IMG/VR virus record: IMGVR_UViG_3300035692_000011
Span: 1 to 37,111 of that record
Reading direction: 5' to 3' (one strand)
DNA: 37,111 nucleotides
Source: a virus
How positions within the stretch are numbered: position 1 is the stretch's first letter; every line of letters begins with the position of its first letter. Of this stretch, positions 7,312 to 13,988 are shown in pieces. The position numbers were made by a program, and so were the translations under genes. Under the pieces are notes generated by a model, which had not been told where the DNA came from, searched no databases, and was given only the letters and a program-made list of their open reading frames with translations.

Positions 7312-7561
7312 TCTCGAAGATCATGTGGTCTCATGGTGCGTAGAACAGCTTTCTGCTATTAGAGATTTAGTCGCTGAAGTAGAAGATAGTCCTGTGGTTG
7401 ATTCCGCAAAAAAAGAATTAATTTTCAGAGATTATGCCAAGACTATAGAATCCCTTATTGATCTTATTTCTCCTTTGCGCCACGAAGAACGATGCCTGCT
7501 TGAATGGGCATTTAATTTTGTTGATGAATATTTTGTTTTTAGTGACTACGATAACGAATGA
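7274..7561 (+). CDS. Hypothetical 95-aa acidic protein
   Basis: GGGAG lies 6 nt before the ATG at 7274, which favours this start over the ATG at 7298. It overlaps the previous gene by 38 bp. The protein is acidic and helical (DLEDHVVSWCVEQLSAIRDL, LIDLISPLRHEERCLLEWAF) and has no recognised domain. It ends just before a hairpin terminator at 7588, so it closes the terminase transcript. Function unknown. Confidence 0.6.
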   Translation: MILGQKKKMAYNDLEDHVVSWCVEQLSAIRDLVAEVEDSPVVDSAKKELIFRDYAKTIESLIDLISPLRHEERCLLEWAFNFVDEYFVFSDYDNE

Positions 7562-7587
7562 ACATTTCCCTCTCTTTTTAATGTTAG

Positions 7588-7636
7588 GTAGTCTCACGAC
7601 CCACCCTCGGGGGACTACTTTAAAATTTTATTTTTC
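7588..7636 (+). terminator. Intrinsic terminator between terminase and portal transcripts
   Basis: GTAGTC (7588-7593) pairs with GACTAC (7613-7618), extended inward by a T-G and a C-G pair, and is followed by TTTAAAATTTTATTTTT. Downstream, TTGATA (7640-7645) could be a -35 element for the portal transcript, but no good -10 follows at the right distance. Confidence 0.55.
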
Positions 7637-7711
7637 TTCTTGATATTCTTGCGGTGTAGTTGTTAGACTAACTGCTGAATCATTCGTGAGTAGATTTAAA
7701 AGGAGAATTAG

Positions 7712-9784
7712 ATGATCTTCCCCCAACTCGGACCTCAATATTATGAAGAGAAAGACAAAGGGATATTATCGCGTATGGAGGCGTTTTACTCGGAATCGAT
7801 TACTATTAATCAGTCGTTTTGGGGAGAAGCTGATACCGACTCCCGGTTTATGGCGGGTGATCAGACTCTTTGGAACGATATATATGGCAATCTTCCTGCT
7901 AACCGTCGTCGTCAGTTTAATTTTAATCGAATCGCTCGTGTCATAAACATGATTGACGGGCATCAACGTAATAACCGTAAGTCTACCGTTGTTGTTGGTG
8001 TAGAAAACGCAGACAATGAAACTGCTGATCAATTTACAAAAATTTTGATGTGGATAAATGGCCAAGAGAATGTTCTTGAGACTATTTCTGATTCGTTCCG
8101 AGGATCACTGGTAACGGGAATGAATCTATTACAAGTGTGGATGGATTATCGGTCTGATCCTGTTAATGGGAATATTAAAGTCGATAATTGTTCGTACAAT
8201 AGCTTTCTTATTGACCCCTACTTTAGGAAAGCTGATCTCTCAGACTGTAATGCGATATGGAAACGCTCGTATCTTACTAAACGCGAATGCATATCGCTAT
8301 TGCCTGAGTCTGCCGAAATCATTTCTGGGCTTCAGCCGTTATATAACAAAGATGCTAAATTCCAATTCCTGCCAGAGTCATATAACTACGGGATGAAAAA
8401 TCTTCTTACGTATGATGAATATTACTACCGTGATTATCGTAATCAAAAGCTGCTTGTTGATGCTCAGACTGGGGAAACGCAAGAATGGCGCTCACAAGAT
8501 GAAGAAAAGCTTAAAGAGTTCCTTCGCGTCTATCCACAAGTAACCGTTATTGAAAGTGAAATACCTACCGTCAAGCTTGCTGTCGTCGTGCAAGGAAAGG
8601 TTATGTATGATGGACCGCAGCCTATGGGAATTGATCAGTATCCGTTTGTTCCCACATTTGCTTATTATTACCCTCAGATTCCTTATTTCCCATGGCGTAT
8701 ACAAGGTGTTGTGCGAGGCCTTCGTGACAGCCAGTATCTGTATAATCGTCGAAAAGCTATTGAATTGGACATTCTCGAATCGCAAATAAACTCCGGATGG
8801 ATCTATAAAGAATCAGCGCTTGTTAACCCGAAAGATGTTTTCTTGTCAGGTCAGGGTCGTGGTCTTGCGCTAAAAGATGATGCGCAGATGAGTGATGTGC
8901 AACAAGTGATTGCACCGCAGATTCCGCCATCAATGATCGAGCTTTCTAAAATACTTGGTGAAGAGATATCACAAATATCAGGAGTGAATGAAGAATTGCT
9001 TGGCAGTGCAACTGATGATAAAGCTGGTATACTATCGATGCTTCGGCAAGGATCTGGACTTACAACCTTACAGATCCTTTTTGATAATCTCGACAGCACT
9101 CAGAAGATGCTTGGTAAGTTGATGATTAATCTTATACAAGCTAATTTCACACCCGGAAAAATAAAAAAGATTCTAGAAGGTAAAGAACCGACTGAACAAT
9201 TTTATAATAAGGCGTTTGGAAAATATGATGCAATGGTTGAAGAAGGTCTTAACACGACCACTCAAAAACAGATGCAATTCGCTCAACTGCTCAATCTCCG
9301 AGAAGCCGGCGTGCCGGTACCAGATGATGTCTTGCTCCAGTCTTCCACAATGCAAAACAAAAAAGAGCTTATCGAATCAATAGAACAATCGAAGCAAGAG
9401 CAGATGCAAATGCAGCGCCAACAAGCTGAACTACAATTGGAAATGCAACAAGCGCAAATCGATCTTACTCGCGCTCGTGCTGTTTCTGATCAGGGATTGG
9501 GCCTCGAACGCGCATCTCGCGTTGAAGAAAACCAAGCGCTTGCTATTGAAAGAAAGGCTCAGGCTGCTCGTGATGAAGATGCGGGATTGCTTGATAAAGT
9601 GAAAGCATTGAAAGAGCTTGAGCAACTTGATATTGCTCATTTAGAGAAGTTAATAAGCTTGGCAAATATGTTGCGTAGTGATATAAGTGAACCAAAAGAA
9701 CAAAAGAATATGGCTGAACAAGCTGCAGCCGATAGAGTATTGCAGAATCCAGCGTTGAATATGCAGCAAGCAGCGCAGCCTTAG
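7712..9784 (+). CDS. Portal protein (podovirus, P22-like family)
   Basis: This is a 690-aa protein. Near residues 65-105 it has RRRQFNFNRIARVINMIDG, then HQRNNRKSTVVV and NADNETADQFTKIL, a signature of P22-type portals. The central region (about 200-430) holds the wing and stem parts, with YPFVPTFAYYYPQIPYFPW and a VRGLRDSQYLYNRRKA helix. Residues 430-470 (EISQISGVNEELLGSATDDK) are also typical. Residues 540-690 are Gln/Glu/Ala-rich coiled coil, matching the barrel region of long portals. AAAGGAG precedes the ATG at 7712. The dodecameric portal forms the DNA entry vertex and docks the terminase and tail. It begins a new transcript after the terminator at 7588. Confidence 0.92.
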   Translation: MIFPQLGPQYYEEKDKGILSRMEAFYSESITINQSFWGEADTDSRFMAGDQTLWNDIYGNLPANRRRQFNFNRIARVINMIDGHQRNNRKSTVVVGVENADNETADQFTKILMWINGQENVLETISDSFRGSLVTGMNLLQVWMDYRSDPVNGNIKVDNCSYNSFLIDPYFRKADLSDCNAIWKRSYLTKRECISLLPESAEIISGLQPLYNKDAKFQFLPESYNYGMKNLLTYDEYYYRDYRNQKLLVDAQTGETQEWRSQDEEKLKEFLRVYPQVTVIESEIPTVKLAVVVQGKVMYDGPQPMGIDQYPFVPTFAYYYPQIPYFPWRIQGVVRGLRDSQYLYNRRKAIELDILESQINSGWIYKESALVNPKDVFLSGQGRGLALKDDAQMSDVQQVIAPQIPPSMIELSKILGEEISQISGVNEELLGSATDDKAGILSMLRQGSGLTTLQILFDNLDSTQKMLGKLMINLIQANFTPGKIKKILEGKEPTEQFYNKAFGKYDAMVEEGLNTTTQKQMQFAQLLNLREAGVPVPDDVLLQSSTMQNKKELIESIEQSKQEQMQMQRQQAELQLEMQQAQIDLTRARAVSDQGLGLERASRVEENQALAIERKAQAARDEDAGLLDKVKALKELEQLDIAHLEKLISLANMLRSDISEPKEQKNMAEQAAADRVLQNPALNMQQAAQP

Positions 9785-9844
9785 AGATTTAATGATCTCA
9801 AGCTGACTAGAATGGTTTTAGTTGGTCGATAGAGGTTATAGCCT

Positions 9845-9866
9845 TGCGACACGAAAGTGGATCGCA
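9845..9866 (+). promoter_or_regulatory. GAAA-tetraloop hairpin before the His-rich gene
   Basis: TGCGA (9845-9849) pairs with TCGCA (9862-9866), and CAC (9850-9852) pairs with GTG (9857-9859), with a 2-nt GA bulge, around a GAAA loop of GNRA type. It ends 8 nt before the GGAGAG ribosome site of the gene at 9885, so it may stabilise or tune that message. Confidence 0.4.
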
Positions 9867-9884
9867 GTTTCGAAGGAGAGCCCA

Positions 9885-10184
9885 ATGGCAAAAAGACATC
9901 ATTCTTCACATCACATGAAAGAAAAACATGCTCCAGTTCATCACAGCTCTGGTCATTACGAAGGACATTCTAGCCGTCGTCACCAAGAGATGGAAGATTC
10001 AGGAATGATCCGTGAAAATCACGCAGCAATTGCTAATATGCCACAAGAAGTCATGATTAAGCCATGGCCTGCTGCAGGAAGCTACTTGCCAGAAGAGCTT
10101 GATGACACAATCCGTGGTGTAAATCGCCAAGAAGCACTTGATGATGGCTTGCGCAGCAAGCATAATGTTCCTAAAAAAGTCTAA
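9885..10184 (+). CDS. His-rich small head-region protein
   Basis: The 99-aa product starts at ATG 9885, which has AAGGAGAG 4-5 nt upstream; an upstream in-frame start at 9822 has no ribosome site. The first 45 residues are rich in His, Lys and Ser (RHHSSHHMKEKHAP). The second half has ENHAAIANMPQEV, then a P-x-x-G-x-YLPE motif that recurs in the next gene (NAMANLPRM, then GGMFLPE). The two may be distant paralogues. The position between portal and scaffold suggests a minor capsid or assembly component. No function is established from the sequence. Confidence 0.6.
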   Translation: MAKRHHSSHHMKEKHAPVHHSSGHYEGHSSRRHQEMEDSGMIRENHAAIANMPQEVMIKPWPAAGSYLPEELDDTIRGVNRQEALDDGLRSKHNVPKKV

Positions 10185-10193
10185 GGAGTTTCT

Positions 10194-10394
10194 ATGTTTG
10201 AACAAGAAATTCGTATGGCCTTTATGAGAGCAGGAAAGATAAAGTCTGAAAATCAAGATCCGCGTCGGAATCAAGAACGAGCAGACTTTAACTTGCTTAG
10301 TGAAGACAAAAACGCCATGGCAAATTTGCCTCGTATGGCACGACATCATGAGTTTCCTAAGCTTGGTGGTATGTTTTTACCGGAGTGGGACTAA
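10194..10394 (+). CDS. Hypothetical 66-aa protein sharing a motif with its neighbour
   Basis: AAGGAG lies about 5 nt before the ATG at 10194, 9 nt after the previous gene. The short basic protein ends in NAMANLPRMARHHEF and GGMFLPEWD, matching the NMP...YLPE pattern of the product of 9885-10184. The stop codon is one base before the ATG of the next gene, so the three small genes are translationally linked. Function unknown; a small structural or assembly role is likely from context. Confidence 0.55.
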   Translation: MFEQEIRMAFMRAGKIKSENQDPRRNQERADFNLLSEDKNAMANLPRMARHHEFPKLGGMFLPEWD

Positions 10395-10395
10395 C

Positions 10396-10542
10396 ATGCC
10401 TGCTATGCCACGATTAAAAGGAAGACCAACGAAGATAGCGTTTGCTATTCTCGGCATTCCTTCTAATATGCTAAAGGATAAAAAGAAAAACAGTTACGTT
10501 GAACAACGTCTTGTTTTTGATGAAATATCTCGCGTTAAATAG
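10396..10542 (+). CDS. Hypothetical 48-aa basic protein
   Basis: This reading frame starts at ATG 10396 (MPAMPRLKGRPTKIAF), one base after the stop of the preceding gene, with GGAG 10 nt upstream. It is basic and ends in VFDEISRVK. A longer frame from 10300 would overlap the previous gene in another phase and is rejected. No family is recognised. The tight junction and shared direction are the main support. Confidence 0.45.
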   Translation: MPAMPRLKGRPTKIAFAILGIPSNMLKDKKKNSYVEQRLVFDEISRVK

Positions 10543-10558
10543 GCTTCATCAAAGCTAA

Positions 10559-10601
10559 TTTGGGGGGAGAGAGAGTGTTGCTCCTCGCCTCTTCTCCCAA
10601 A
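10559..10601 (+). promoter_or_regulatory. Long intergenic hairpin before the DUF6496 gene
   Basis: TTTGGGGGGAGAG (10559-10571) pairs with CTCTTCTCCCAAA (10589-10601) over 13 pairs, two of them G-U, with GAG/CTC nested inside. It is not followed by a T-run, so it is not a typical terminator. It ends just before the AAAAAAGG ribosome site of the gene at 10618 and may affect its translation or mRNA stability. Confidence 0.45.
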
Positions 10602-10617
10602 CAAAAAAGGATTGATC

Positions 10618-10911
10618 ATGTTAAAGAAGAAAAAAGTTGTGGTTAAAAAAGTAGTCGTCGAGAAAAAAGAAAAAAAGCCGGTAAAACATGTAAAGCATGA
10701 GAAGGCTAAGCATAAACCGGTGAAGAAAGCTAAAGAGAAGAAAAAAGTAGAGAAGGTTATGCGGGAATTCAAAGAACATAAGCTCCACAGCGGTTCTAAA
10801 AAAGGCCCTGAAGTAACCAATCCTAAACAAGCTATTGCTATTGCCTTATCTGAAGCTCGAAAAGTGGGCAAAAAAGTAGCTAAAAAGAAGATGCATAAGA
10901 AAAAGAAATAA
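10618..10911 (+). CDS. Lysine-rich DUF6496-type protein
   Basis: This 97-aa protein starts at ATG 10618, 7 nt after AAAAAAGG; a TTG two codons upstream is less likely. The N-terminal half is an extreme Lys/Val repeat (KKKKVVVKKVVVEKKEKK). The C-terminal half has MREFKEHKLHSGSKKGPEV followed by NPKQAIAIALSEARKVGKK, the recognised signature of DUF6496 proteins found in bacteria and phages. It ends in a lysine run. The charge suggests nucleic-acid binding, perhaps DNA condensation or packaging in the head. That is inference; the family has no established function known to me. Confidence 0.75.
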   Translation: MLKKKKVVVKKVVVEKKEKKPVKHVKHEKAKHKPVKKAKEKKKVEKVMREFKEHKLHSGSKKGPEVTNPKQAIAIALSEARKVGKKVAKKKMHKKKK

Positions 10912-10925
10912 TATAATTCTCTTTG

Positions 10926-10953
10926 TGTACAGATCTTATGCTTTTGGTATAAT
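10926..10953 (+). promoter_or_regulatory. Extended -10 promoter with flanking dyad
   Basis: TGTACA (10926-10931), a 16-bp spacer and TGG-TATAAT (10945-10953) give an extended -10 promoter with transcription starting near 10960. The related arms TTTGTGTACAG (10922-10932) and CTGTACAAA (10957-10965) face each other around it. A repressor dimer could bind across the promoter. Confidence 0.65.
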
Positions 10954-10959
10954 TGACTG

Positions 10960-11045
10960 TACAAATTAATAGTATTAAAACGTTGCTCTTCCTAGAAAGA
11001 GAGCACATCCAGAATCCCCATGTTTTACGACGTGGGGATTTTACT
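10960..11045 (+). ncRNA. Candidate small RNA or attenuated leader
   Basis: Starting from the promoter at 10926-10953, the transcript would fold into two hairpins. The first is TGCTCT (10984-10989) with AGAGCA (11000-11005). The second is a strong 10-bp stem, AATCCCCATG (11013-11022) with CGTGGGGATT (11031-11040), including one U-G pair and followed by TTA. The second looks like an intrinsic terminator, although its U-run is short. It would release an RNA of about 85 nt, or attenuate reading into the gene at 11083. Confidence 0.5.
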
Positions 11046-11082
11046 ATATTCTCATGGAGTATTATTACTATTGAGGAGAATT

Positions 11083-11574
11083 ATGGTGCGAGAGACAGTA
11101 GGGAAGATATCTTCCGATCTTATAGTAAAGCCTTTAGAGACTACATCTGCGGTCGAGCAAATGCGAGAACAATTAGCCGACTATGATAAAAATGTATTAG
11201 AGTGTGTTCAGCGATCTAAAAAAGATTTCCCTGATGACTTCTATGTTGTGGTATTAACAAAGCGTGAACGTCTCATGCAAAATGTGATCAGGAACTATTT
11301 CTATGGGCGCTTGTCATGTCCTACTCCTGATTGGGATCAAACCGTTTACAAATATAAGCGAAAAACTGATGACATCATCTTTATGTGGGTTATACCATCA
11401 AAGCAAGTCTGCGAAGAAATGACGATGAACAAGCATCTTATTCCCGTTGAAGAATATAGATTGCTTGAGTACGTCATGGCTTTCAATGATGGAACTCTTC
11501 TGCGACTCGCTAAAGATTTGAATGGTGAAAAAGAGTTAAGTGTGGAATTAGAAGGTTTTACTTTTAAAGGGTGA
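11083..11574 (+). CDS. Conserved-looking hypothetical head-region protein
   Basis: This 163-aa protein starts at ATG 11083, with GAGGAG 5 nt upstream; a longer frame from 11020 would begin inside the hairpin. It contains DFYVVVLTKRERLMQNVIRN, YFYGRLSCPTPDWDQTVYKY and EYRLLEYVMAFNDGTLLRLA. I associate this pattern with uncharacterised proteins encoded beside scaffold and capsid genes in metagenomic podoviruses. It is mixed alpha/beta, soluble, with no catalytic motif visible. It probably shares the transcript of scaffold and the zinc-finger-like protein. Role unknown. Confidence 0.65.
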   Translation: MVRETVGKISSDLIVKPLETTSAVEQMREQLADYDKNVLECVQRSKKDFPDDFYVVVLTKRERLMQNVIRNYFYGRLSCPTPDWDQTVYKYKRKTDDIIFMWVIPSKQVCEEMTMNKHLIPVEEYRLLEYVMAFNDGTLLRLAKDLNGEKELSVELEGFTFKG

Positions 11575-11580
11575 TCTCAT

Positions 11581-11865
11581 ATGGAATCGAAAATGAAAAG
11601 ATGTCGATCATGTAAGCTAGAATTTGATCACACAGGGGCTTCTGAAAATACATGTTGCCTTGTTTGCTTGGCATGGTATAAAATTGGTCATCACAATGAT
11701 CAATATGATTTTGAACGCATTTTTAAACATGAATTATATATAAAAATTGCACATTCCCTGTCTGATGTAAATACAACAATTGATGACACCGGTATAGAAG
11801 TGGAAATTTGTTTAGGTTTATTGGATGAAATTAATGCGTGCAAAGAAGCGAGGAGCAAAGTATGA
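11581..11865 (+). CDS. Small protein with Cys4 zinc-ribbon-like N-terminus
   Basis: This 94-aa protein has CRSCKLEFDH followed by TCCLVCLAW, giving two CxxC pairs (residues about 9-12 and 26-30) that could bind zinc. The remainder is an acidic helical tail. AGGG precedes the ATG by about 8 nt. The last four bases overlap the scaffold start (ATGA), a sign of coupled translation. It could bind nucleic acid or an assembly partner. No family is recognised. Confidence 0.55.
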   Translation: MESKMKRCRSCKLEFDHTGASENTCCLVCLAWYKIGHHNDQYDFERIFKHELYIKIAHSLSDVNTTIDDTGIEVEICLGLLDEINACKEARSKV

Positions 11866-12650
11866 GCTTTGAGATACAATATGATAAAGATGGTGTCGTT
11901 ATTCAAAAACCTGAACCAATCTTTCAAGAAGAAGCTGCCGAACAACCAGTAGCTGCCGCTCCTGAAGTAGAACAAACAATCCAAGAGGAACTGCCGCAAG
12001 AACAACCAGTTCAAGAAGTGCAGCAATCATACAAGCCTGCTCCGCAAGAATCATGGAAAATGCTCCGCGAAAAAGCAGAGCGCGCCGAACGCAGGGCAGA
12101 AGAACTTGAGAGGATGATATTGGAAGCTCAGTCAAAAAAACAACCAGAAACAGAGGAAGATCTTAACGTTTCTGTTGAAGATGATTCTCTTGTTGAAGGT
12201 AAACATCTAAGCAAGGTAAACAAGAAGATCCAGAATTTAGAGCGGCAACTAAAACAATATGAGCAACAATCATCGTTGAGCTCCACTGAGATCAAACTAA
12301 AGACACAATATCCTGATTTTGATAGTGTTGTTTCGGCGGATAACCTTAATAATTTAAGGAGTATGTACCCTGAAATTGCGCATACTATTAATTCCTCTAG
12401 TGATCTTTATAGTAAGGCTGTTGCTGCGTACACCATGATTAAGAAACTTGGCATTTCTCCACAAGAAGACCTGTATAAACAGGAAAAAGAACTCGCTCAA
12501 CGCAATGCAGCTAAGCCAAAATCATTAGCAAGCATTTCTCCTCAACAGGGAGATAGTCCGTTATCTAAAGCAAATGCGTTTGCGAATGGTACTTTGACTG
12601 ATGAATTGAAAGCGCAAATGTGGAAAGAAATGAATCAGTATCGTAAATGA
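11862..12650 (+). CDS. Capsid scaffolding protein (putative)
   Basis: This 262-aa protein starts at ATG 11862 with GAGGAG 6 nt upstream; an earlier in-frame start at 11838 is rejected. Composition and order fit scaffolds: an acidic, Glu/Gln/Pro-rich N-terminus (residues 1-70), a long coiled coil (about 70-145: LREKAERAERRAEELERM, VNKKIQNLERQLKQYEQQ), a YPDFDSVV segment and a helical C-terminus ending in ELKAQMWKEMNQYRK, which would bind the coat protein. It lies directly before the major capsid gene, its usual position. A strong terminator follows at 12694. Confidence 0.8.
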   Translation: MSFEIQYDKDGVVIQKPEPIFQEEAAEQPVAAAPEVEQTIQEELPQEQPVQEVQQSYKPAPQESWKMLREKAERAERRAEELERMILEAQSKKQPETEEDLNVSVEDDSLVEGKHLSKVNKKIQNLERQLKQYEQQSSLSSTEIKLKTQYPDFDSVVSADNLNNLRSMYPEIAHTINSSSDLYSKAVAAYTMIKKLGISPQEDLYKQEKELAQRNAAKPKSLASISPQQGDSPLSKANAFANGTLTDELKAQMWKEMNQYRK

Positions 12651-12693
12651 TAAAAAAAATGACATAATTATATTATTACCATATCAGCTCCGG

Positions 12694-12740
12694 CCCCAAA
12701 TAACTGTAATTCACCTATAGTTATTTGGGGATTCTTTTTA
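12694..12740 (+). terminator. Strong intrinsic terminator after scaffold
   Basis: CCCCAAATAACT (12694-12705) pairs perfectly with AGTTATTTGGGG (12719-12730), a 12-bp stem with two more possible pairs inside, followed by ATTCTTTTTA. It isolates the capsid transcription unit from the portal-scaffold unit. Confidence 0.85.
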
Positions 12741-12743
12741 ATG

Positions 12744-12752
12744 TGGTATAGT
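12744..12752 (+). promoter_or_regulatory. Possible extended -10 promoter between two terminators
   Basis: TGG-TATAGT at 12744-12752 resembles the extended -10 elements at 10945 and 24561. The -35 (TTGGGG, 12725-12730, 16-bp spacer) is poor and lies in the preceding terminator. Any transcript would meet the next terminator within about 35 nt. Confidence 0.3.
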
Positions 12753-12770
12753 ATAAATACCTTTTTTTAG

Positions 12771-12792
12771 TCGGAGTACTCCGATTTTTTTT
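12771..12792 (+). terminator. Second intrinsic terminator before the capsid gene
   Basis: The 14-bp palindrome TCGGAGTACTCCGA (12771-12784) folds with a GTAC loop and is followed by eight T residues. CTTTTTTT lies just before it. Two strong terminators within 100 bp tightly insulate the capsid unit. Confidence 0.8.
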
Positions 12793-12795
12793 AGG

Positions 12796-12827
12796 GGTTG
12801 GTTACGTGTAGGTGGCCAACCTTTCTT
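12796..12827 (+). terminator. Third hairpin in the scaffold-capsid gap
   Basis: GGTTGG (12796-12801) pairs with CCAACC (12816-12821) and is followed by TTTCTTT. It may be a weak back-up terminator just before the capsid promoter. Confidence 0.4.
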
Positions 12828-12838
12828 TATATTTACAC

Positions 12839-12867
12839 TTGCTTATCTTTTTTGTTGATTATATGAT
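12839..12867 (+). promoter_or_regulatory. Sigma70-like promoter of the major capsid gene
   Basis: TTGCTT (12839-12844), a 17-bp spacer and TATGAT (12862-12867) give a good promoter match with a start near 12874. It lies immediately after three terminators and before a structured leader, which fits an independently and highly expressed capsid gene. Confidence 0.65.
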
Positions 12868-12874
12868 GCCTATG

Positions 12875-13030
12875 AACGTAATTTGGAAGTCGTTCTTCCA
12901 ATCTGCAAGGTATTTCGGAGTAGCGATCCGAATCTGTCTGGACGCAATCGGGCATCGTCCACCGAATGACGCAATGTAAGATCTCGTCAGTCTTAAGTAT
13001 AAATATTGGTTTAATACTTAAGGAGCTACT
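12875..13030 (+). promoter_or_regulatory. Structured 5' leader of the capsid mRNA: five consecutive hairpins
   Basis: The leader of about 155 nt decomposes into five perfect stems. (1) TTGGAAG 12883-12889 with CTTCCAA 12895-12901. (2) TTCGGA 12914-12919 with TCCGAA 12927-12932. (3) TGGACG 12939-12944 with CGTCCA 12956-12961. (4) TGACG 12967-12971 with CGTCA 12985-12989. (5) CTTAAGTAT 12992-13000 with ATACTTAAG 13014-13022. Stem 5 overlaps the AAGGAG ribosome site (13020-13025). GACGCAAT is repeated at 12941 and 12968. No known riboswitch is recognised. Confidence 0.6.
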
Positions 13031-13978
13031 ATGTCTATTACGACTACTAGCACGCTGCCTGCACCAGTGCAGCAAAGCTTCTCGTACAAATTACTATCTG
13101 TACCAGTTCCAAATATGATCCATAAAATACCTGCGATGAAGAAGAACATGCCGCGCAATGGTGGTACAACTCTTCGTATGCGTAGATATAATCCGCTTAA
13201 TACAGCGATGGTTCCTCTTGGAAATTCTGGTATTACTCCTCCTGCTCAAAATCTTACTGCGGTAGATATTGATGCGGTGATCTCATTCTATGGAACATAC
13301 GTTCAATTGAACGAACAAGTTACCTTACAAAACCAAGACCCAGTGTTGAACGAATGCGCAGCACGTCTTGGTGTTTCTCTCCGTCAAACCGAAGATCAAT
13401 TGACCCGTGATATGTTAGCAGCAACCGCTGGTTTCATTAACTGTGTTGGTGGTGTTAATGGTGATAACCCAACTGAAATCACCCGTTCAGACGTTGATGC
13501 TGTTGTACGAACATTGCTTAATAACAATGCGTACACCATCATGGATAACATCGAAGGTGAAGATAAGTTCGGTACTGCACCAGTTCGTGATGCATACTTT
13601 GCATTATGTTCAACTCAGTTGACTGGTAACCTTGATGCTGTTGCTGGATTCATCCAAAAGAATCAATATCCTGCTCCGATGAACGCGCTTCGTTCAGAAT
13701 GGGGTGCGATTGGTAACCTACGATTCTTGATTTCGTCCATTGGTAGTTTTGCTGCGAATGCATCTTCAAATGGTGCTAACGTATTCAACATATTCTGTGT
13801 TGGTATGGAAGCATATGCATGCATCGAGCAAGATGGATATTCTGCAAGCTTTATCTATAGACCGCCTATATATGATGGGCCATTAGCGTTGAACGCTTCT
13901 GTTGGTTATAAATTTGCTGAGGTTCCAAGAATTACTAATGATTTGTGGGTAATTAACTTACGCGCGACATTAGCTTAA
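13031..13978 (+). CDS. Major capsid protein, N4-gp56 family
   Basis: This 315-aa protein carries the N4-gp56-type signature near the N-terminus: SFSYKLLSVPVPNMIHKIPA, MPRNGGTTLRMRRYNPLNTA and MVPLGNSGITPP. AVDIDAVISFYGTYVQLNEQ, LQNQDPVLNECAARLGVSL and TRDMLAATAG follow, and it ends with VGYKFAEVPRITNDLWVINL. These features define an HK97-fold coat protein. AAGGAG lies 5 nt before the ATG. The gene has its own promoter and a structured leader behind a triple terminator, which suggests strong and separately tuned expression. Length fits the family. Confidence 0.93.
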   Translation: MSITTTSTLPAPVQQSFSYKLLSVPVPNMIHKIPAMKKNMPRNGGTTLRMRRYNPLNTAMVPLGNSGITPPAQNLTAVDIDAVISFYGTYVQLNEQVTLQNQDPVLNECAARLGVSLRQTEDQLTRDMLAATAGFINCVGGVNGDNPTEITRSDVDAVVRTLLNNNAYTIMDNIEGEDKFGTAPVRDAYFALCSTQLTGNLDAVAGFIQKNQYPAPMNALRSEWGAIGNLRFLISSIGSFAANASSNGANVFNIFCVGMEAYACIEQDGYSASFIYRPPIYDGPLALNASVGYKFAEVPRITNDLWVINLRATLA

Positions 13979-13988
13979 AGGAGATACT

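Noticed and set aside
9810-9884. tRNA-like sequence (TTGGTCGATAG resembling a D-loop, GTTTCGAA resembling a T-loop)
   Set aside because: No acceptor stem, anticodon stem or T-stem pairs can be formed around these words.
10494-10964. Leftward 156-aa Phe-rich frame that looks like a membrane protein
   Set aside because: It is the complement of the lysine-rich DUF6496 gene; AAA/AAG codons read backwards give Phe/Leu runs.
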